From assembly GCA_007692435.1 (NCBI GenBank), contig RECA01000084.1, positions 1 through 54,262 on the forward strand: a stretch of DNA of 54,262 nt, given 5' to 3'. Within the stretch, counting starts at the first letter, position 1, and every line of letters starts with the position of its first letter. The translations under genes were made by a program, and so were the position numbers. This document shows, piece after piece, positions 47,602 through 54,262 of the stretch. The notes under the pieces were generated by a model. It ran no database searches and had not been told where the DNA came from. It worked only from the letters and a program-made list of their open reading frames with translations. The DNA comes from Thioalkalivibrio sp. GTDB lineage: Bacteria; Pseudomonadota; Gammaproteobacteria; Ectothiorhodospirales; Ectothiorhodospiraceae.

Positions 47602-47680
47602 TACCGCGGGAGCGACCTCCGGTCGCGATGCGGCCCTGGAAGACAGCCCCATGCTGATCGCGGCTGGCAGCCGCTCCTGC
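47602..47680. repeat. Inverted pair of REP-like units (REPIN-like)
   Basis: Two head-to-head units between fumC and purB. Plus unit: GGAG head then GCGACC-tcc-GGTCGC (47612-47626) followed by GATGC. Minus unit: GGAG head (inverse CTCC, 47675-47678) with GCGGCT-ggc-AGCCGC (47660-47674) followed on its own strand by GATCA. Same head-plus-palindrome design as the units at 3855-4010, closest to the widespread GTAGGAGCGGCTTCAGCCGC-type REPs of gammaproteobacteria. Confidence 0.65.
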
Positions 47681-47691
47681 GGCGCCGTGGG

Positions 47692-49131
<1,440 letters not shown>

Positions 49132-49184
49132 CGTGGCGATCGCGGGCGGCCCGACTCCCCTTGAACGCCGGTAATTTCATACCG

Positions 49185-50336
49185 ATGCAGCCACCGCTCG
49201 GCGGACTGGACCCGACGGAATTCCTGCGCGATTACTGGCAGCGCCGTCCGCTGCTGATCCGCGGCGCGATCCCCGATTTCCGGAACCCGATCGACGGCGA
49301 CGACCTCGCCGGTCTCGCCTGCGAACCGGGCATACGCTCGCGGATCGTGCTCGGGCATCCCGACCGCAGGGACTGGAGCGTGGAATACGGCCCCTTCGAC
49401 CCCGAGCGCTTCACCCGGCTGCCGCCGACCGCCTGGACGCTGCTGGTCTCCGGGGTGGAGCACTACTGGCCCGACGGCCCTGACTGGCTGCGCCGCTTCG
49501 ATTTCGTGCCGCACTGGCGGCGAGACGACCTGATGATCTCCTGCGCGGCCCGCGACGGCTCGGTCGGGCCGCACATCGACGCCTACGACGTCTTTCTGTT
49601 CCAGGCACAGGGGCGCCGGCGCTGGCAGATCCAGGAACCGCCGCCGAAGTCTCCGATCTGCCTTCCCGCCCTGCCGCTGGCCATTCTCAGGCGCTTCGAG
49701 GCGACCCGCGAATGGGTCCTGGAACCGGGGGACATGCTCTACCTGCCGCCCGGCCTCCCGCACCTCGGCATGTCGCTCGACGACGAATGCATGACCTGGT
49801 CGATCGGCTTCCGGGCGCCGGCCTGGCGTGACCTCGTCGGTGGTTTTCTCGAAGACCGGCTGGACTCCGTGGGCCCCGAGCGCGTCAGCGATCCCGGACG
49901 CGAACCCTCGGTGCACCCGCACGAGCTCGGAGCCGGGGATCTTGCCGCGCTGCGCGCCGGCCTGCTGGAGCGCCTCCGGTTGCAGCCGGAGGCCGTGGAC
50001 CGCTTCCTGGGGGAGTTCATCAGTCGCCCGCAGCAGGACGACGCTGGAGAGCAGGGCCCGGTGGACGCTGAAGAAGGCCCTCGGGCGGTGCTGGATCCCG
50101 CCACGCGCTATCGGCTCGATCCCGAGCTCGGACGTTACTGGATCCGGGATGAGGCCGGCGTCCTGCTGTTCGTGGCCGGGCGGTCCCTCGCGGCGCCCGG
50201 CCTGTCCACGACCACCGCGGAGTCCTTCTGCGCCGCCGAGACCCTGGTTCCGGAGGAATGGACCGCTGCGCTGCCGGAACTCGAAACCCTGCTCAGCGAC
50301 CTCCTCGACCGCGGCCTGATCGAGCCCGACGAATGA
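49185..50336 (+). CDS. roxA: Ribosomal protein uL16 3-hydroxylase (JmjC-type oxygenase)
   Basis: Fe(II)/2-oxoglutarate oxygenase that hydroxylates an arginine of ribosomal protein uL16 in E. coli (YcfD). 383 aa. Iron ligands His130-x-Asp132 (GPHIDAYDVFLFQ) and His193 (LPPGLPHLG), matching the E. coli HxD...H positions closely; N-terminal DPTEFLRDYWQRRPLLIRGA; C-terminal winged-helix-like region about 220-380. An upstream TTG (49161) would add 8 residues, but ATG 49185 fits the family. Uses 2-oxoglutarate and O2, and sits beside purB as in E. coli's region. Confidence 0.92.
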   Translation: MQPPLGGLDPTEFLRDYWQRRPLLIRGAIPDFRNPIDGDDLAGLACEPGIRSRIVLGHPDRRDWSVEYGPFDPERFTRLPPTAWTLLVSGVEHYWPDGPDWLRRFDFVPHWRRDDLMISCAARDGSVGPHIDAYDVFLFQAQGRRRWQIQEPPPKSPICLPALPLAILRRFEATREWVLEPGDMLYLPPGLPHLGMSLDDECMTWSIGFRAPAWRDLVGGFLEDRLDSVGPERVSDPGREPSVHPHELGAGDLAALRAGLLERLRLQPEAVDRFLGEFISRPQQDDAGEQGPVDAEEGPRAVLDPATRYRLDPELGRYWIRDEAGVLLFVAGRSLAAPGLSTTTAESFCAAETLVPEEWTAALPELETLLSDLLDRGLIEPDE

Positions 50337-50340
50337 CCCC

Positions 50341-50441
50341 TGGAGTGCGGGAGCTTGCTCCCGCTTTCCAGCGCGGAAGCTTGCTTCCGCTGCAGGGAGC
50401 AAGCTCCCTGCTCCAGAGCGGGAGCAAGCTCCCGCACTCCA
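50341..50441. repeat. Mosaic palindromic element 3 (CTTG-hairpin family, compact form)
   Basis: 101 bp beginning 4 bp after the roxA stop. Ends TGGAGTGCGG/CCGCACTCCA as in elements 1 and 2, further extended by CCCC on the left and AGGGG on the right. Four hairpins and nothing else: GCGGGAG-CTTG-CTCCCGC, GCGGAAG-CTTG-CTTCCGC, CAGGGAG-CAAG-CTCCCTG, GCGGGAG-CAAG-CTCCCGC. This looks like the basic unit without tandem expansion. It may act as the roxA terminator. Confidence 0.85.
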
Positions 50442-50816
50442 CAGGGGCCCGCCCCGCGGACAGGCGCATTTCACGAGGCACTGCACATCCTTGACCGGAT
50501 CGGCACCGGCAGGGTATTTTTCCGCGGCTAGGGGGCCGGCCGTCCGCGCTCCTTCCTGCCGGGCACTTTTCATCCGCGGGCCTCTCTCCGGCGCACGGTT
50601 TTCGCACGAGCGGCGCATGAATTGCACCATCCCGATGCATCACCGCCGATGACGAGGCCCCCGATCGCCACAACGCGCATCGCGGAAATGGCACGATTGC
50701 TGCGTGATGACTAGGCTGACGATCTGTGGGGCAGCGGGCGGCATGCCGAAGCCGTGCCCGCGGTCACGGCTTCCGTGCGCCCGTATTCGCCAACGAACTG
50801 GCATCAACGAGGTCCT
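50442..50816 (+). promoter_or_regulatory. Long gltB leader with sigma-54-type promoter and NtrC-like site
   Basis: 375 bp with no gene I can support. Two signals stand out. A sigma-54-type promoter, TGGCACG (50689-50695) with the -24 GG at 50690-50691 and the -12 GC at 50702-50703, exactly 10 bases apart; predicted start near 50715, about 100 nt before gltB. And TGCACC-atccc-GATGCA (50623-50639), which matches the NtrC consensus TGCACC-N5-GGTGCA at 11 of 12 fixed bases, centred about 84 bp upstream of that start. Together they suggest nitrogen control of glutamate synthase. Confidence 0.6.

Positions 50817-54262
<3,446 letters not shown>

Noticed and set aside
50612..50630. Second NtrC site overlapping the first
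   Set aside because: CGCACG-n5-CGCATG shares too few consensus bases to support.

Overview
This window is about 54 kb of a GC-rich (roughly two-thirds G+C by eye) chromosome from a gammaproteobacterium. The gene orders clpS-clpA next to infA, nudJ-mnmA-hflD next to icd, purB next to the uL16 hydroxylase roxA, and fabD-fabG-acpP-fabF ... mltG-tmk-holB-pilZ are all gammaproteobacterial. A DsrE-type sulfur-carrier gene and the overall style hint at a sulfur-oxidising, Ectothiorhodospiraceae-like organism, but the assignment below class level is only an inference. No phage, plasmid, CRISPR array or transposase is visible. This is core chromosome punctuated by small repeats.

Layout: (1) 1-8.3 kb: a truncated lipoprotein gene, tRNA-Asn with its terminator, a class I aspartate aminotransferase divergent from uvrB, a cluster of short REP-like repeats, nagZ, a copper P1B-ATPase and a DsrE-like gene. 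(2) 8.3-9.6 kb: hpt plus an S-methyl-5'-thioinosine phosphorylase, a matched pair for recycling methylthioadenosine through hypoxanthine. (3) 9.7-14.2 kb: an RND efflux permease and its adaptor. (4) 14.4-18.4 kb: a translationally coupled operon of a periplasmic retropepsin-like protease, a 7TM protein with a dead transglutaminase domain, an ATP-grasp ligase and a BASS-family transporter. This is the most likely poorly described system here. (5) 18.3-23.1 kb: an unknown ORF, bioA, a KamA-like radical SAM enzyme and a class V aminotransferase. (6) 23.2-32.0 kb: one long minus-strand operon fabD-fabG-acpP-fabF-pabB-pabC-mltG-tmk-holB-pilZ, linking fatty-acid and folate synthesis to cell-wall synthesis, DNA replication and pili. 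fabH, plsX and rpmF are absent from its head and pabB is inserted. (7) 32.2-36.5 kb: infA, clpA, clpS, icd. (8) 36.7-49.1 kb: nudJ-mnmA-hflD, acnA, a second RND pump, fumC, purB. With icd this makes a TCA-enzyme-rich island. (9) 49.2-54.3 kb: roxA, then gltB (large glutamate synthase subunit, running off the end) behind a long leader carrying a sigma-54-type promoter and an NtrC-like site.

The most unusual DNA is a family of three mosaic palindromic elements (9730-9976, 20138-20336, 50341-50441). Each starts and ends with TGGAGTGCGG/CCGCACTCCA, is built of short hairpins closed by a CTTG or CAAG loop, and sits a few bases past a stop codon. Two of them carry private tandem repeats inside. A separate REP/REPIN-like family lies at 3855-4010 and 47602-47680. 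All coordinates of start codons other than the obvious ones were re-chosen from ribosome-binding sites and family N-termini, as noted in each entry.
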